Made by a program: the position numbers and the translations under genes
Assembly (NCBI RefSeq): GCF_000741695.1
Contig: NZ_JGZK01000002.1
Location: 1 to 64,000, forward strand
DNA length: 64,000 nt
Source: Bifidobacterium reuteri DSM 23975
GTDB lineage: Bacteria; Actinomycetota; Actinomycetes; Actinomycetales; Bifidobacteriaceae
Direction of reading: 5' to 3'
Notes under the pieces: model-generated
What the model saw: the letters and a program-made list of their open reading frames with translations, nothing else
What the model was told of the DNA's origin: nothing
The model's database searches: none
Part shown: piece by piece, positions 17,660 through 26,677 of the stretch
Position numbering within the stretch: position 1 is the stretch's first letter
How the letters are laid out: each line of letters begins with the position of its first letter

Positions 17660-17878
17660 TCAGGCTCCGAAATCCGTATCGCCTTGGGCCTCGGCCTTGG
17701 CGATGCGGATTTCGGCGTTTTTCGCCACCTGTTCGATGACCTGGTCATAGCCGGTCAAGGCGGCGAACGGCATGAACTGGGCGGCGCGGTTGTGACGGGA
17801 CATCTGCGGATGCCGGCGTGAGACATGATGCGGCAAATCGATGATGTCGTCGTAACGGTGAGTCTCCTGCAGCGTCAT
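17660..17878 (-). CDS. YolD-like small protein linked to a Y-family polymerase
   Basis: A 72-residue protein with the segment SRHNRAAQFMPFAALTGYD, the hallmark of the YolD-like group found next to UmuC/DinB-type polymerases in Gram-positive bacteria. Its ATG overlaps the polymerase stop (ATGA), so the two are translationally coupled and under the same SOS promoter. A role as an accessory factor of the polymerase is inferred from this pairing; no biochemical function is known to me. Confidence 0.75.
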   Translation of the reverse strand: MTLQETHRYDDIIDLPHHVSRRHPQMSRHNRAAQFMPFAALTGYDQVIEQVAKNAEIRIAKAEAQGDTDFGA

Positions 17879-19563
17879 GCGCTATGGCCTCCGATCTGCG
17901 TATTGCGCGCGATGCCGGTGGCGCCGTCCTCCAGATCCATGGCCTTGATGACGGCATTGCGACCGAAGCGTCGCTTCACATCAAGCAGTGTGCGTTGGAT
18001 GTTCTGCTCTCCTTTCCCTCCGGAGCCGTCTTCCGATTGTTCCGCTGAACCGTCACCGCCGTCATCCGCGGAAGCGACATGCCAATCGGGACGATCATCA
18101 CGTCCACGCCTTCCACCGGAACGCCCGTCGTCGTTCGCCCCATCGCCGCCCAACCCAGCGCCCGACGGCTCGTCGGCGAACAGATCGAGCTGCTCATACC
18201 GCTTGCCGACCGCCAGCTCATCAAGCGTGGCCAGATCATCGGCGATAACGGTCAGCCGACGCACCAACAGCATCGGGTTGGCGATGCGCTCGAACAAGGA
18301 GGCCATGGACGGCCGGATGCTGGCCGCGGATGACGTGAATCCCTCCAATCCGATGGAACCGACCGACGGTTTGGGCACCGCACGCCCATAACGGTCATAG
18401 GAGACGTCACCCTGATAGTGATTCTTGGCGTACTCCGCCATCCGTCGCATCGATTTGTCCTCGCAGCCGTCAAGTTTCCGGGGATTCAGGCTGCCGATGT
18501 CATAGCCGATGGCCAATGTCAGGCGATTGGTCCTGACACCTTTGGCCTCAAGATCAAGCGCCAGCGCGTCCGCCATCTCCTTGACGATAAGTCGGGCCGT
18601 ACGCCAGTCGGCCGGCCCGGTGAGCACCTGCCCGATGCTGGTGCTGTGCCCATCCGGTTCATATGACTTAATATCCGCGATGGTGCACGACTCCCAGCCC
18701 CACGCATGGTCAATCAGCAACTCGGCGTTCACGCCGAACATGCGGTACAGCAAATCCTCGTTGTAGTAATCCGAAGCCCGCCCCACCGAGCAACGGGCGA
18801 TATCCCCCATGGTCAGCAGGCCGGCATGCTCGAGTTTGCGGGCATAGCCTCGCCCCACCCGCCAGAAATCAGTGAGCGGCCTATGGTTCCAGAGCAATCG
18901 ACGATACGACATCTCATCAAGCTCCGCCACCCGCACGCCGTCCTTGTCGGCCGGCATATGCTTGGCCACGATATCCATGGCGATTTTGGCCAGATACAGG
19001 TTGGTGCCGATGCCCGCCGTGGCGGTGATACCCGTCTCGGCGAGAATCTCCCGCACGATGGTCATAGCCATCTCATGCGGCGTCATCTTCAAGGCACGCA
19101 GGTATGGCGTCGCATCGATGAACACCTCATCGATCGAATACACATGGATGTGTTCGGGAGCCGCGTATTTCAGGTATATGCCGTAGATCTTCCCGCTCAC
19201 CTGCAGGTAATGCGCCATGCGCGGTTTGGCGATGATCATCGAGGCCTTGAGCGATGCGCATGCCGCCAGATCATTGGCGTCGCAGGACTCTCCGATGAAT
19301 CGGCCCGTAGGCGTATGGAGGGCGCGCTCCATATTGACCGCCGCCAGACGCTGCTTCGCCTCGAACAGACGCGCGCGCCCCGGAATGCCATACGCCTTGA
19401 GCGACGGCGAGACGGCCAGACATATGGTCTTGTCGGTGCGGCTCTCGTCCGCCACCACCAGGTGCGTGGTCAATGGGTCCAGATTCAGCGCCGCGCATTC
19501 CACGGAAGCATAGAAGGATTTGAGATCGATTGCGAGATACGTATGTGTCTCCCGAACCATCAT
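17875..19563 (-). CDS. Y-family DNA polymerase (UmuC/DinB type), SOS-controlled
   Basis: A 562-residue translesion polymerase. The palm has metal residues in AIDLKSFYASVE (D13, E22) and SIDEVFID (D145, E146), followed by TATAGIGTNLYLAKIAMD and the helix-hairpin-helix/little-finger region. The last 110 residues are low-complexity and lead to a C-terminal tail. It belongs to the long UmuC-like branch of Gram-positive bacteria (as in phages and plasmids) rather than classical DinB. The chosen start ATG 19563 has GAAGGGAGG before it. A perfect LexA box 60 bases upstream predicts DNA-damage induction. A YolD-like gene follows with overlap. Confidence 0.88.
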   Translation of the reverse strand: MMVRETHTYLAIDLKSFYASVECAALNLDPLTTHLVVADESRTDKTICLAVSPSLKAYGIPGRARLFEAKQRLAAVNMERALHTPTGRFIGESCDANDLAACASLKASMIIAKPRMAHYLQVSGKIYGIYLKYAAPEHIHVYSIDEVFIDATPYLRALKMTPHEMAMTIVREILAETGITATAGIGTNLYLAKIAMDIVAKHMPADKDGVRVAELDEMSYRRLLWNHRPLTDFWRVGRGYARKLEHAGLLTMGDIARCSVGRASDYYNEDLLYRMFGVNAELLIDHAWGWESCTIADIKSYEPDGHSTSIGQVLTGPADWRTARLIVKEMADALALDLEAKGVRTNRLTLAIGYDIGSLNPRKLDGCEDKSMRRMAEYAKNHYQGDVSYDRYGRAVPKPSVGSIGLEGFTSSAASIRPSMASLFERIANPMLLVRRLTVIADDLATLDELAVGKRYEQLDLFADEPSGAGLGGDGANDDGRSGGRRGRDDRPDWHVASADDGGDGSAEQSEDGSGGKGEQNIQRTLLDVKRRFGRNAVIKAMDLEDGATGIARNTQIGGHSA

Positions 19564-19622
19564 CCGCCTCCCTTCGGTCGCATCCCTTATGATTTCCAGG
19601 CACGCCCATGATACCAAAACAG

Positions 19623-19638
19623 TCGAACATTTGTTCGA
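19623..19638 (-). promoter_or_regulatory. LexA (SOS) box upstream of the Y-family polymerase
   Basis: TCGAACATTTGTTCGA is a perfect 16-base palindrome matching the Gram-positive/actinobacterial SOS box CGAAC-N4-GTTCG. TATCAT at 19606-19611 (minus strand) is a fitting -10 element, placing the box over the -35 area. A second looser GTTCG-TGT-CGAAC pair lies at 19642-19654. Confidence 0.85.
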
Positions 19639-19713
19639 TATGTTCGTGTCGAACCCGAGAATCAGACGACCCGCGCCAAACCTCCCCAACCAACCTCCCG
19701 AACCCACCCACCT

Positions 19714-19829
19714 CAGCGCAAGAAATCCCGGAAATCATCCCACTCGTCCCGGAATCCTTGCACTACGCCAGCTCCAGCGCAAGAAATCCGGGATGATGGG
19801 GACGATTCCCCGAAATCCTTGCGCCGGGA
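19714..19829. repeat. 61-bp dispersed repeat, two copies (locus A)
   Basis: Two units start CAGCGCAAGAAATCC at 19714 and 19775 and each has CCTTGC exactly 42 bases later (19756, 19817). The second unit is an imperfect hairpin, GCGCAAG...CTTGCGC. The same arrangement occurs at 29382-29450. Confidence 0.7.
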
Positions 19830-19950
19830 CAGCGCCACTCGACCCGAGGAGGAAGAAAAGAAGACCATGCACCCCACAACACGGCGATGTAGCCGCCGAT
19901 TGGTAGGGTTGACAGATAGTTAACCCCCTGTTTGAAAAAGGAGCTTTGGC

Positions 19951-21462
19951 TTGTCGGCTGAACTCGAAGACATTCATGAGGAATGTGGCATCTTCGGCGT
20001 GTGGGGACACCCTGACGCCGCCCGGCTCACCTATTTCGGCTTGCACGCATTGCAACATCGCGGCCAGGAAGGCGCCGGCATTGTCTCCAATGACAACGGC
20101 CATCTCATCGGCCACCGCGGCCTCGGCCTGCTCACCCAGGTGTTCGGCGACGAGCGGGAAATCGAGCGACTCAAAGGCAACCGCGCCATCGGCCACGTGC
20201 GCTACGCCACCGCTGGCTCCGGCACCACGGACAACATCCAGCCGTTCATCTTCCGCTTCCATGACGGCGACGTGGCACTGTGCCACAACGGCAACCTGAC
20301 CAACTGCCCGTCGCTGCGCCGCAAGCTCGAGGATGAAGGCGCGATCTTCCATTCGAATTCCGACACCGAAGTGCTCATGCACCTCATCCGTCGATCCCTG
20401 CAACGCACCTTCATGGACAAGCTCAAGGAAGCGCTCAACACCGTGCACGGCGGCTTCGCCTACCTGCTCATGACCGAGGACGCCATGATCGGCGCACTCG
20501 ACCCGAACGGCTTCCGCCCGCTCTCCCTCGGCAAGATGAAGAACGGCGCCTACGTGCTCGCCTCCGAAACCTGCGCGTTGGACGTGGTCGGCGCCGAGCT
20601 GGTGCGCAACATACGCCCCGGCGAGATCGTGGTGGTCAGCGACCACGGCTACAAGATCATCCAGTACACCCACAACACGCAGCTGGCCATCTGCTCGATG
20701 GAATACATCTACTTCGCCCGCCCGGATTCCGACATCTACGGCATCAACGTGCACTCCGCCCGCAAGCGCATGGGCGCGCGCCTCTTCGCCGAGGCCCCCG
20801 TGGATGCGGACATGGTGATCGGTGTGCCGAACTCCTCGCTCTCCGCCGCATCCGGTTACGCGGAGGCAGCCGGATTGCCCAACGAAATGGGGCTGATCAA
20901 GAACCAGTATGTGGCACGCACCTTCATCCAGCCCACGCAGGAGCTGCGCGAACAGGGCGTGAGGATGAAGCTGTCCGCCGTACGAGGCGTGGTCAAGGGC
21001 AAGCGCGTCATCGTCATCGACGATTCCATCGTGCGCGGCACCACCTCCAAGCGCATCGTGCAGCTGCTCAAGGAGGCCGGCGCGGCCGAAGTGCATATGC
21101 GCATCAGCTCGCCGCCGCTCAAATACCCGTGCTTCTATGGCATCGACATCTCCACCACCAAGGAGCTGATCGCCGCCAAGAAGAGCGTGGAGGAGATCCG
21201 CGATTACATCGGCGCCGACTCCCTGGCATATCTGTCGCTCGACGGTCTGGTGGAATCCATCGGGCTCAACGCCGACGCGCCCTACGGCGGTCTGTGCGTC
21301 GCCTACTTCAACGGCGACTACCCCACCGCCCTCGATGACTACGAGGCCGATTTCCTCAAGTCGCTCACCCCGGAAGATCGCGTGCGGCTGCCAGAATTCG
21401 CGCTGTACAAGAGCAAGTACGTCGGCAACGAATACAACACCGTGCAGCCTGAAGCCGTGTAG
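19951..21462 (+). CDS. purF: Amidophosphoribosyltransferase
   Basis: A 503-residue enzyme that starts IMP synthesis by making phosphoribosylamine from PRPP and glutamine. After processing of a short leader (EDIHEE), Cys in [14 protein letters not shown] would be the N-terminal nucleophile of the glutaminase domain; this propeptide type usually carries an iron-sulfur cluster, and the C-terminal cysteines would serve it. The phosphoribosyltransferase domain has the PRPP loop [14 protein letters not shown] at about 350-365. The start is TTG 19951, chosen because AAAAAGGAG lies 8 bases upstream and the next Met comes too late. It lies upstream of purM and purD with repeat-rich spacers. Confidence 0.96.
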   Translation: MSAELEDIHEECGIFGVWGHPDAARLTYFGLHALQHRGQEGAGIVSNDNGHLIGHRGLGLLTQVFGDEREIERLKGNRAIGHVRYATAGSGTTDNIQPFIFRFHDGDVALCHNGNLTNCPSLRRKLEDEGAIFHSNSDTEVLMHLIRRSLQRTFMDKLKEALNTVHGGFAYLLMTEDAMIGALDPNGFRPLSLGKMKNGAYVLASETCALDVVGAELVRNIRPGEIVVVSDHGYKIIQYTHNTQLAICSMEYIYFARPDSDIYGINVHSARKRMGARLFAEAPVDADMVIGVPNSSLSAASGYAEAAGLPNEMGLIKNQYVARTFIQPTQELREQGVRMKLSAVRGVVKGKRVIVIDDSIVRGTTSKRIVQLLKEAGAAEVHMRISSPPLKYPCFYGIDISTTKELIAAKKSVEEIRDYIGADSLAYLSLDGLVESIGLNADAPYGGLCVAYFNGDYPTALDDYEADFLKSLTPEDRVRLPEFALYKSKYVGNEYNTVQPEAV

Positions 21463-21517
21463 CCTCGTTGCCGCGCGCCATCGCCCTGACTACCTGAACT
21501 ACCTGACTACCCCTCAG

Positions 21518-21700
21518 TCAGCTTCCGCTGACAGCTCCCCTGACAAGGGGAGCCGGATAATATCGAAACCAATCTCTTCAGACCTCCCCTGACAAGGGGA
21601 ACCGGATGATAACGGAACCGATCTTCAGATCTCCTTGACAGGAGAACCTGATACATGAAACCAGCTCTGCAGACGGCTTCCCCATCAAGGAAGCCGGAAT
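21518..21700. repeat. Four degenerate stem-loops between purF and purM
   Basis: Hairpins of the type GCTCCCCT-gac-AAGGGGAGC occur at about 21534, 21584, 21630 and 21675, spaced 45-50 bases. Similar units are found between purC and purL. They have no U tract. Confidence 0.7.
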
Positions 21701-21717
21701 ACTAGAAAGGCCCATTC

Positions 21718-22764
21718 ATGCCAAAAGCATATGAGAACGCCGGCGTAAGCGTCGAAGCCGGATACGAAGTCGTCAACCGCATCAAGTCGCATGTGGCACG
21801 TACCGCACGTCCCGGCGCAGGCGGCATCGGCGGTTTCGGCGGTCTGTTCGATCTCGCCTCCCTCGGCTACAAGGAACCGGTGCTGGTTTCCGGCACGGAT
21901 GGCGTGGGCACCAAGCTCATGGTGGCCAAGATGATGAACAAGCATGACACCATCGGTCAGGACTGCGTGGCCATGTGCGTCAACGACATCCTCGCCCAGG
22001 GCGCCGAGCCGCTGTTCTTCCTCGACTACATCGCCTGCGGCAAGAACGATCCGGCCCTGCTCGAGCAGGTCGTCAAGGGCGTGGCCGACGGCTGCGTGGA
22101 CGCCGGCGCCGCACTGGTCGGCGGCGAGACCGCGGAAATGCCCGACATGTACGATGCCGACGAATACGACTTGGCTGGCTTCACCGTCGGCGTCGTGGAA
22201 AAGTCGAAGATCATCGATGGCAGCACCATCGCCGAAGGCGACGTACTCATCGGCCTGCCCTCCTCTGGCATCCACTCCAACGGCTACTCCCTGGTGCGCA
22301 AGATCCTGTTCAAGGACCACAATCTGACCGTCGATTCCAAGCCCGAAGAGCTGGGCGGCGAGACGCTGGGCGAGGAGATCCTGAAGCCCACGCGCATCTA
22401 CGCGAAGCCGCTGAAGCCCCTGTTCGCCGGCGACGACCTGCTGCACGGCGTGGCGCACATCACCGGTGGCGCGTTCGTGGAAAAGGTGCCGCGCATCATC
22501 CCCGAAGGCCTCGCCGCCGCGTTCGATATCACCAGCTGGGACGTCCCGCCGATCTTCCGTCTGCTGCAGAACCTCGGCAATGTCGATGAACTCGAAATGT
22601 ACAACATCTTCAACATGGGCATCGGCATGGTGCTCATCGTCGCCCCCGACAAGGTGGCCGAAGTCGAACGAGTGCTTGACGCTGAGAACGAGAAACACTA
22701 CACCGTAGGCAAGATCGTCAAGGACATCGACGGCACCCGCGTGCAGCTGCACAAAGGCATGTGA
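21718..22764 (+). CDS. purM: Phosphoribosylformylglycinamidine cyclo-ligase (AIR synthetase)
   Basis: A 348-residue enzyme of the PurM/SelD/ThiL fold that closes FGAM to AIR with ATP. Motifs in order: [46 protein letters not shown] (about 60-75), [47 protein letters not shown] (about 135-160), [16 protein letters not shown] and [14 protein letters not shown]. The length is normal for the family. The start ATG 21718 follows AGAAAGG. A 12-bp hairpin in the gap leads on to purD, with which it may share a message. Confidence 0.97.
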   Translation: MPKAYENAGVSVEAGYEVVNRIKSHVARTARPGAGGIGGFGGLFDLASLGYKEPVLVSGTDGVGTKLMVAKMMNKHDTIGQDCVAMCVNDILAQGAEPLFFLDYIACGKNDPALLEQVVKGVADGCVDAGAALVGGETAEMPDMYDADEYDLAGFTVGVVEKSKIIDGSTIAEGDVLIGLPSSGIHSNGYSLVRKILFKDHNLTVDSKPEELGGETLGEEILKPTRIYAKPLKPLFAGDDLLHGVAHITGGAFVEKVPRIIPEGLAAAFDITSWDVPPIFRLLQNLGNVDELEMYNIFNMGIGMVLIVAPDKVAEVERVLDAENEKHYTVGKIVKDIDGTRVQLHKGM

Positions 22765-22771
22765 TCACTGG

Positions 22772-22805
22772 GGGTCCTGGAGTAAAGTCAAAGACTCCAG
22801 GACCC
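22772..22805 (+). terminator. Hairpin between purM and purD, no U tract
   Basis: GGGTCCTGGAGT (22772-22783) pairs perfectly with ACTCCAGGACCC (22794-22805) around a 10-base loop. The lack of a following T run suggests a partial terminator, attenuator or mRNA-end stabiliser rather than a full stop. Confidence 0.6.
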
Positions 22806-22875
22806 TAGCATTCTCGCACACGCGAGCATAACCCCGTACAGACTTTCAGCAGAATCAGGAAAGGACACAATAAGG

Positions 22876-24147
22876 ATGGGTCAGAAGGTTCTGGTCATCG
22901 GTTCCGGTGCGCGCGAACACGCCATCGCCCACACCCTGCTCAAGGGCTCCAGCGTCGATGAGGTCACCGTGGCTCCGGGCAATCCGGGCATGGTCGGCGA
23001 TGGTATCCGCATCACGCAGCTCAGCCAGTCGAATCACGCCGCGCTCATCGAGTTCGTGCAGCAGAACGGGTATGACTGGGTGTTCGTCGGCCCTGAAGTA
23101 CCGCTGATCGAAGGCATCGTGGACGATTTCGCCAAGGCCGGCATCAAAGCATTCGGCCCGAACAAGGCCGCCGCCCAGATCGAGGGTTCCAAGGACTTCG
23201 CCAAGCAGCTCATGGCGCGTCACAACATTCCCACCGCCAAGTACCAGACCTTCAGCGATCTGGAACTGGCCAAGGAATACGTCAACGAACATGGCGCCCC
23301 CATCGTCATCAAAGCCGACGGTCTCGCAGCCGGCAAGGGCGTGACCGTGGCCATGGACCTGCACACCGCCATCCGAGCGCTCGAAGACATCTTCGTCGAC
23401 CATCGTTTCGGCTCCGCCGGAGCCAAAGTCGTCATCGAGGACTTCCTCGAAGGCCAGGAATTCTCCCTGATGAGCTTCGTCAACGGCACCGAATTCTGGC
23501 CTATGCCCATCTCCCAGGACCACAAGCGCGCCCACGATGGCGACGAAGGCCCGAACACCGGCGGCATGGGTGCCTATAGCCCCGTGCCGCAGATTCCCCA
23601 ATCCGTCATCGACGAGGCCATCGACACCATCGTGCGTCCGACCGTCGAAGGCATGGCCGAGGAAGGCACCCCGTTCACCGGCATCCTCTACGCCGGCCTG
23701 ATCGCCACCGCCAACGGCCCCAAAGTCATCGAATTCAACGCCCGCTTCGGCGACCCGGAAACCGAAGTCGTGCTCCCCAAGCTCACCTCCGACCTCGGTG
23801 CCGGCATCAGCGAGATCCTCAACGGCGGGACTCCGGAATTCACTTGGGATGAAACCAATGCCACCTTGGGCGTCGTCCTCGCATCCAAGGGATATCCGGA
23901 GCATGTCATCAAGGGCGCGCGCGTCCCTGAACTCCCCGTCGATGAGGACTCCCACGTCTACTATGCCGGCGTCGTCTCCGACGGCAAGGGCGGACTCGTC
24001 GCCGATTCCGGCCGCGTGCTCCTCGTCGAGACCTCCGCCCCTGACATCAAGTCCGCGCAGGACAAGGTGTACTCGATCATCGACAAACTGGATTGGCGGG
24101 GGATGTTCTATCGCCACGACATCGGTTTCAAAGCCCTGAATGACTGA
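22876..24147 (+). CDS. purD: Phosphoribosylamine-glycine ligase (GAR synthetase)
   Basis: A 423-residue ATP-grasp ligase that joins phosphoribosylamine and glycine. Motifs include MGQKVLVIGSGAREHAI at the N-terminus, VFVGPEVPLIEGI (about 75), FGPNKAAAQIEGSK, PIVIKADGLAAGKGVTVA (about 140-157) and the metal-binding IEFNARFGDPETEV (about 285-298). ATG 22876 has AATAAGG close by and AGGAAAGG further up. Being one of the last genes in the purF-purM-purD order, it is closed by a strong hairpin. The sequence shows no fusion to purM or purN. Confidence 0.97.
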   Translation: MGQKVLVIGSGAREHAIAHTLLKGSSVDEVTVAPGNPGMVGDGIRITQLSQSNHAALIEFVQQNGYDWVFVGPEVPLIEGIVDDFAKAGIKAFGPNKAAAQIEGSKDFAKQLMARHNIPTAKYQTFSDLELAKEYVNEHGAPIVIKADGLAAGKGVTVAMDLHTAIRALEDIFVDHRFGSAGAKVVIEDFLEGQEFSLMSFVNGTEFWPMPISQDHKRAHDGDEGPNTGGMGAYSPVPQIPQSVIDEAIDTIVRPTVEGMAEEGTPFTGILYAGLIATANGPKVIEFNARFGDPETEVVLPKLTSDLGAGISEILNGGTPEFTWDETNATLGVVLASKGYPEHVIKGARVPELPVDEDSHVYYAGVVSDGKGGLVADSGRVLLVETSAPDIKSAQDKVYSIIDKLDWRGMFYRHDIGFKALND

Positions 24148-24163
24148 TTACGGAGCGTCCTCG

Positions 24164-24205
24164 GCGTTGCCCCTGTACCTTTCGCGTGAGGTACAGGGGC
24201 AACGC
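24164..24205 (+). terminator. Hairpin terminator after purD
   Basis: A 17-bp perfect stem (24164-24180 with 24189-24205, GCGTTGCCCC...) with an 8-base loop starts about 17 bases after the purD stop. The downstream tract TATATTGG is only weakly T-rich. Confidence 0.7.
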
Positions 24206-24246
24206 TATATTGGTAGGCAGTTTGTGTGGAAGGAATCATTGCATCC

Positions 24247-24960
24247 ATGGTGACCATCAATCACGTCGGCACGTTCGCCGCATCAGCTGCCTGCATCGCT
24301 GCTCTCGCACTTCCGCTGGGCTTTGTCCCCATGGCCAACGCAGCAGACAGTGCCTCCGGAGCTGTCTCTTCGGCTCGTGCGTTTCCTGCTTACAAATCCA
24401 CCAAGCGCATCACCGTCGGCGTGGAATCGACGTCCACCGACAGCAACGGCGACTGGGGCGATGTCGAATCATTGAATGTGCCTCAAACTCAGTCCCAAGC
24501 CGAGAAGGACGCAGCCGCAGAGCAAGCCCAGGCCGCTCAGGCAGCTCAGGCAGCTGCGGATTCCGCCGCCGAGGCAGCCAGCCGCAGCGCATCCCGCACC
24601 GCCGTCGCAGCCAATGACGTGCCTGTCTCCGGAAATGCCACCGATCTCGTCGCGTTCGCATTGCAGTTCCAGGGAGCCCCATATGTCTATGGAGGCACCA
24701 CCCCCGATGGCTGGGATTGCTCCGGTTTCACCCAGTACGTGTTCGCCCACTTCGGCATCAGTCTGCCTCGTATCGCTGCGGACCAAGGTTCCGCAGGCAC
24801 GCTGGTCACCGATCCGCAGCCCGGCGATTTGATGATCAGCGCCACGCACGCCGGCATCTACATCGGCAACGGTCTGATGATTCATGCCATGACGCCGGCG
24901 CAGGGCACGCAGGTCACTGCGGTGATGAGCGGTATGAGCTATTACCGTGTGCTGAAGTAA
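24247..24960 (+). CDS. Secreted NlpC/P60 cell-wall peptidase
   Basis: A 237-residue exported protein. A signal peptide covers residues 1-34 (hydrophobic ASAACIAALALPLGF, cleavage near ANAADS). A linker rich in Ala/Gln/Glu (about 75-115), likely a short helix or coil, precedes the NlpC/P60 domain: the catalytic Cys in GWDCSGFTQYVF, His in ATHAGIYIG and His in MIHAMTP. Such enzymes cut D-gamma-Glu-diamino acid bonds in peptidoglycan and work in cell division or remodelling outside the cell. GTG 24226 is an alternative start, but ATG 24247 has GGAAGGAA at a better distance and starts at the signal peptide. Confidence 0.88.
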   Translation: MVTINHVGTFAASAACIAALALPLGFVPMANAADSASGAVSSARAFPAYKSTKRITVGVESTSTDSNGDWGDVESLNVPQTQSQAEKDAAAEQAQAAQAAQAAADSAAEAASRSASRTAVAANDVPVSGNATDLVAFALQFQGAPYVYGGTTPDGWDCSGFTQYVFAHFGISLPRIAADQGSAGTLVTDPQPGDLMISATHAGIYIGNGLMIHAMTPAQGTQVTAVMSGMSYYRVLK

Positions 24961-24991
24961 GTTGAAGTAATCAGCACAACGTTCGCGCACA

Positions 24992-25029
24992 GGAATGGGG
25001 GATGCATGATGACATACATCCCCCATTCC
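24992..25029. terminator. Bidirectional terminator
   Basis: GGAATGGGGGATG (24992-25004) pairs perfectly with CATCCCCCATTCC (25017-25029). It lies between the convergent NlpC/P60 and aldehyde dehydrogenase genes. Confidence 0.75.
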
Positions 25030-25066
25030 ATATCCTTCCATATCCAGCTATGGCCTCGACTCGAAC

Positions 25067-26635
25067 TCAGCTCAATGCAATGATGCAATCGACGATCCGG
25101 GTACGCCAAGCATTGAACGGTGGATACACCGCCTGCATCGTATCAGGCCATTGAGTCTTGGAGACCACCGTCTTGATATGGCTGAACGTCTCGAACCCGG
25201 CCTTGCCATGGTAGGAACCCATGCCCGAGGCCCCCACGCCGCCGAACGGCAATCGGCTGGACAGCAGCTGCGCCAACGTCAATGAATATCCCAGAGACCC
25301 GGACGACGTTTCACGCTCGAACGCCAGACGGACAGACCGGTTACGGGAGAACACATAGGCAGCCAGCGGGCGTGGACGGCTGTTGATGAAATGAATGGCC
25401 GCACGCGCATCCTTGACCACCAGAATCGGCAGAATGGGACCGAAAATCTCCTCCCCCATCACAGCCGCATCCGGTTGCGTGCCGAACAGCACCGTGGGTG
25501 CCATATACCTTGTGGCGCGGTCGACCACGCCACCGCACATCACACGACCCGCCGGATCCATAACGCCGGGCACTGTAAGGATGTCGGCATGCCCGTCACG
25601 TTTCGCCTTTTCCCCATCGGTCGTCTCATCCGCGCGGGCGGCGGTGATACGACGACCGACCATGTCCACTGCAGCACCGACCACTGACGCCACCTGCACC
25701 AGCGGAGAGCTCGGCTCCTCAGCTGGCACGGTACCGGCCGGCAGCAGCTTGCAGAGCCGCTCGATATGGCGATTGTTGACGATCCGCCCATAGTCCGACG
25801 ACACAGCGGGATCCTTGCCGAAGAATTCGCCTATCGCCACACCGATGCGTTTGGCCAGCACCTCGGCGATATCCGGTGTAGCCAGCACATAATCCGGCGC
25901 AACGCAGGTCTGCCCGGCATTGGAGAATTTGCCCCACGCGATGCGTCTGGCCGCCACGTTCAGATCGACGGAACCATCCACGAAGCATGGCGATTTGCCG
26001 CCGAGCTCCAACGTGACCGGCGTCAGGTGCTGCGCCGCCGCAGTCATCACGATTCTTCCGACACGCTCGCCACCGGTGTAGAAGATATGGTCGAACGGCT
26101 GGTCGAGCAGTTCACCGGTCTCCTTGGCGCCCCCTTCCACCACGGCGACCGCTTCCGCATCAAGATATTGCGGCAGAAGCTGCGCGATGAGTTTCGACGT
26201 GTTGGACGCCAGCTCCGACGGCTTGACACATACGGCATTGCCCGCAGCGAGCGCATCGGCCAATGGCTCCAACGCCAGCAACGCCGGATAATTCCACGGT
26301 GCGATGATCAGCACCACACCCTTGGGCTCGGCGATCGTCCACCCTGCGGCGGGCTGCAGAGCCCACGGCATCGGCACCGGGCGTCGGGCTGACCAGACCC
26401 CCATCCGATTGCGTACGAAACGCGCTTCGGAGACTATCAAGTCAAGCTCCATCAGCACAGTCTCCACGGCGGGCTTGCCCAGATCGGCGGTCTGTGCAGC
26501 CACGAAATCCTGACGGTGCTCGTCAATCAGGCGTCGCAACGCATCGAGTTGCGCGCGGCGCCAGGCAAGCGGACGCGTGCGCCCGGAGGCATATGCGCGC
26601 TTGAGATTGGCGAAGGCATCGGTTCCAGTGGTCAT
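25067..26635 (-). CDS. Aldehyde dehydrogenase (NAD(P)-dependent), with internal insert
   Basis: A 522-residue member of the class 3-like aldehyde dehydrogenases, oxidising an aldehyde to an acid. The Rossmann part has VLIIAPWNYPALLALEPL, KPSELASNTS and FYTGGERVGRIV; the catalytic Glu is in TLELGGKSPCF and the nucleophile Cys in NAGQTCVAPDYVL. EEIFGPILPI and FGGVGASGMGSYHGKAGFE are the usual C-terminal motifs. A stretch of about 50 residues (QVASVVGAAVDMVGRR... to ...VPGVMDPAG) lengthens the protein beyond the typical 460. ATG 26635 has AAAGG upstream. It follows the GH2 gene by 42 bases, probably one unit. Confidence 0.88.
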   Translation of the reverse strand: MTTGTDAFANLKRAYASGRTRPLAWRRAQLDALRRLIDEHRQDFVAAQTADLGKPAVETVLMELDLIVSEARFVRNRMGVWSARRPVPMPWALQPAAGWTIAEPKGVVLIIAPWNYPALLALEPLADALAAGNAVCVKPSELASNTSKLIAQLLPQYLDAEAVAVVEGGAKETGELLDQPFDHIFYTGGERVGRIVMTAAAQHLTPVTLELGGKSPCFVDGSVDLNVAARRIAWGKFSNAGQTCVAPDYVLATPDIAEVLAKRIGVAIGEFFGKDPAVSSDYGRIVNNRHIERLCKLLPAGTVPAEEPSSPLVQVASVVGAAVDMVGRRITAARADETTDGEKAKRDGHADILTVPGVMDPAGRVMCGGVVDRATRYMAPTVLFGTQPDAAVMGEEIFGPILPILVVKDARAAIHFINSRPRPLAAYVFSRNRSVRLAFERETSSGSLGYSLTLAQLLSSRLPFGGVGASGMGSYHGKAGFETFSHIKTVVSKTQWPDTMQAVYPPFNAWRTRIVDCIIALS

Positions 26636-26677
26636 GTCAAGGCCTTTCAGATAAGTGCGCGTCATCGGCATCGCGCA

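Noticed and set aside
21463..21717. Purine riboswitch before purM
   Set aside because: The structured sequence is a series of simple repeated hairpins without the conserved purine aptamer core.
22772..22805. Full rho-independent terminator splitting purM and purD
   Set aside because: The stem is strong but no T tract follows, so read-through into purD is likely; kept only as a weak call.
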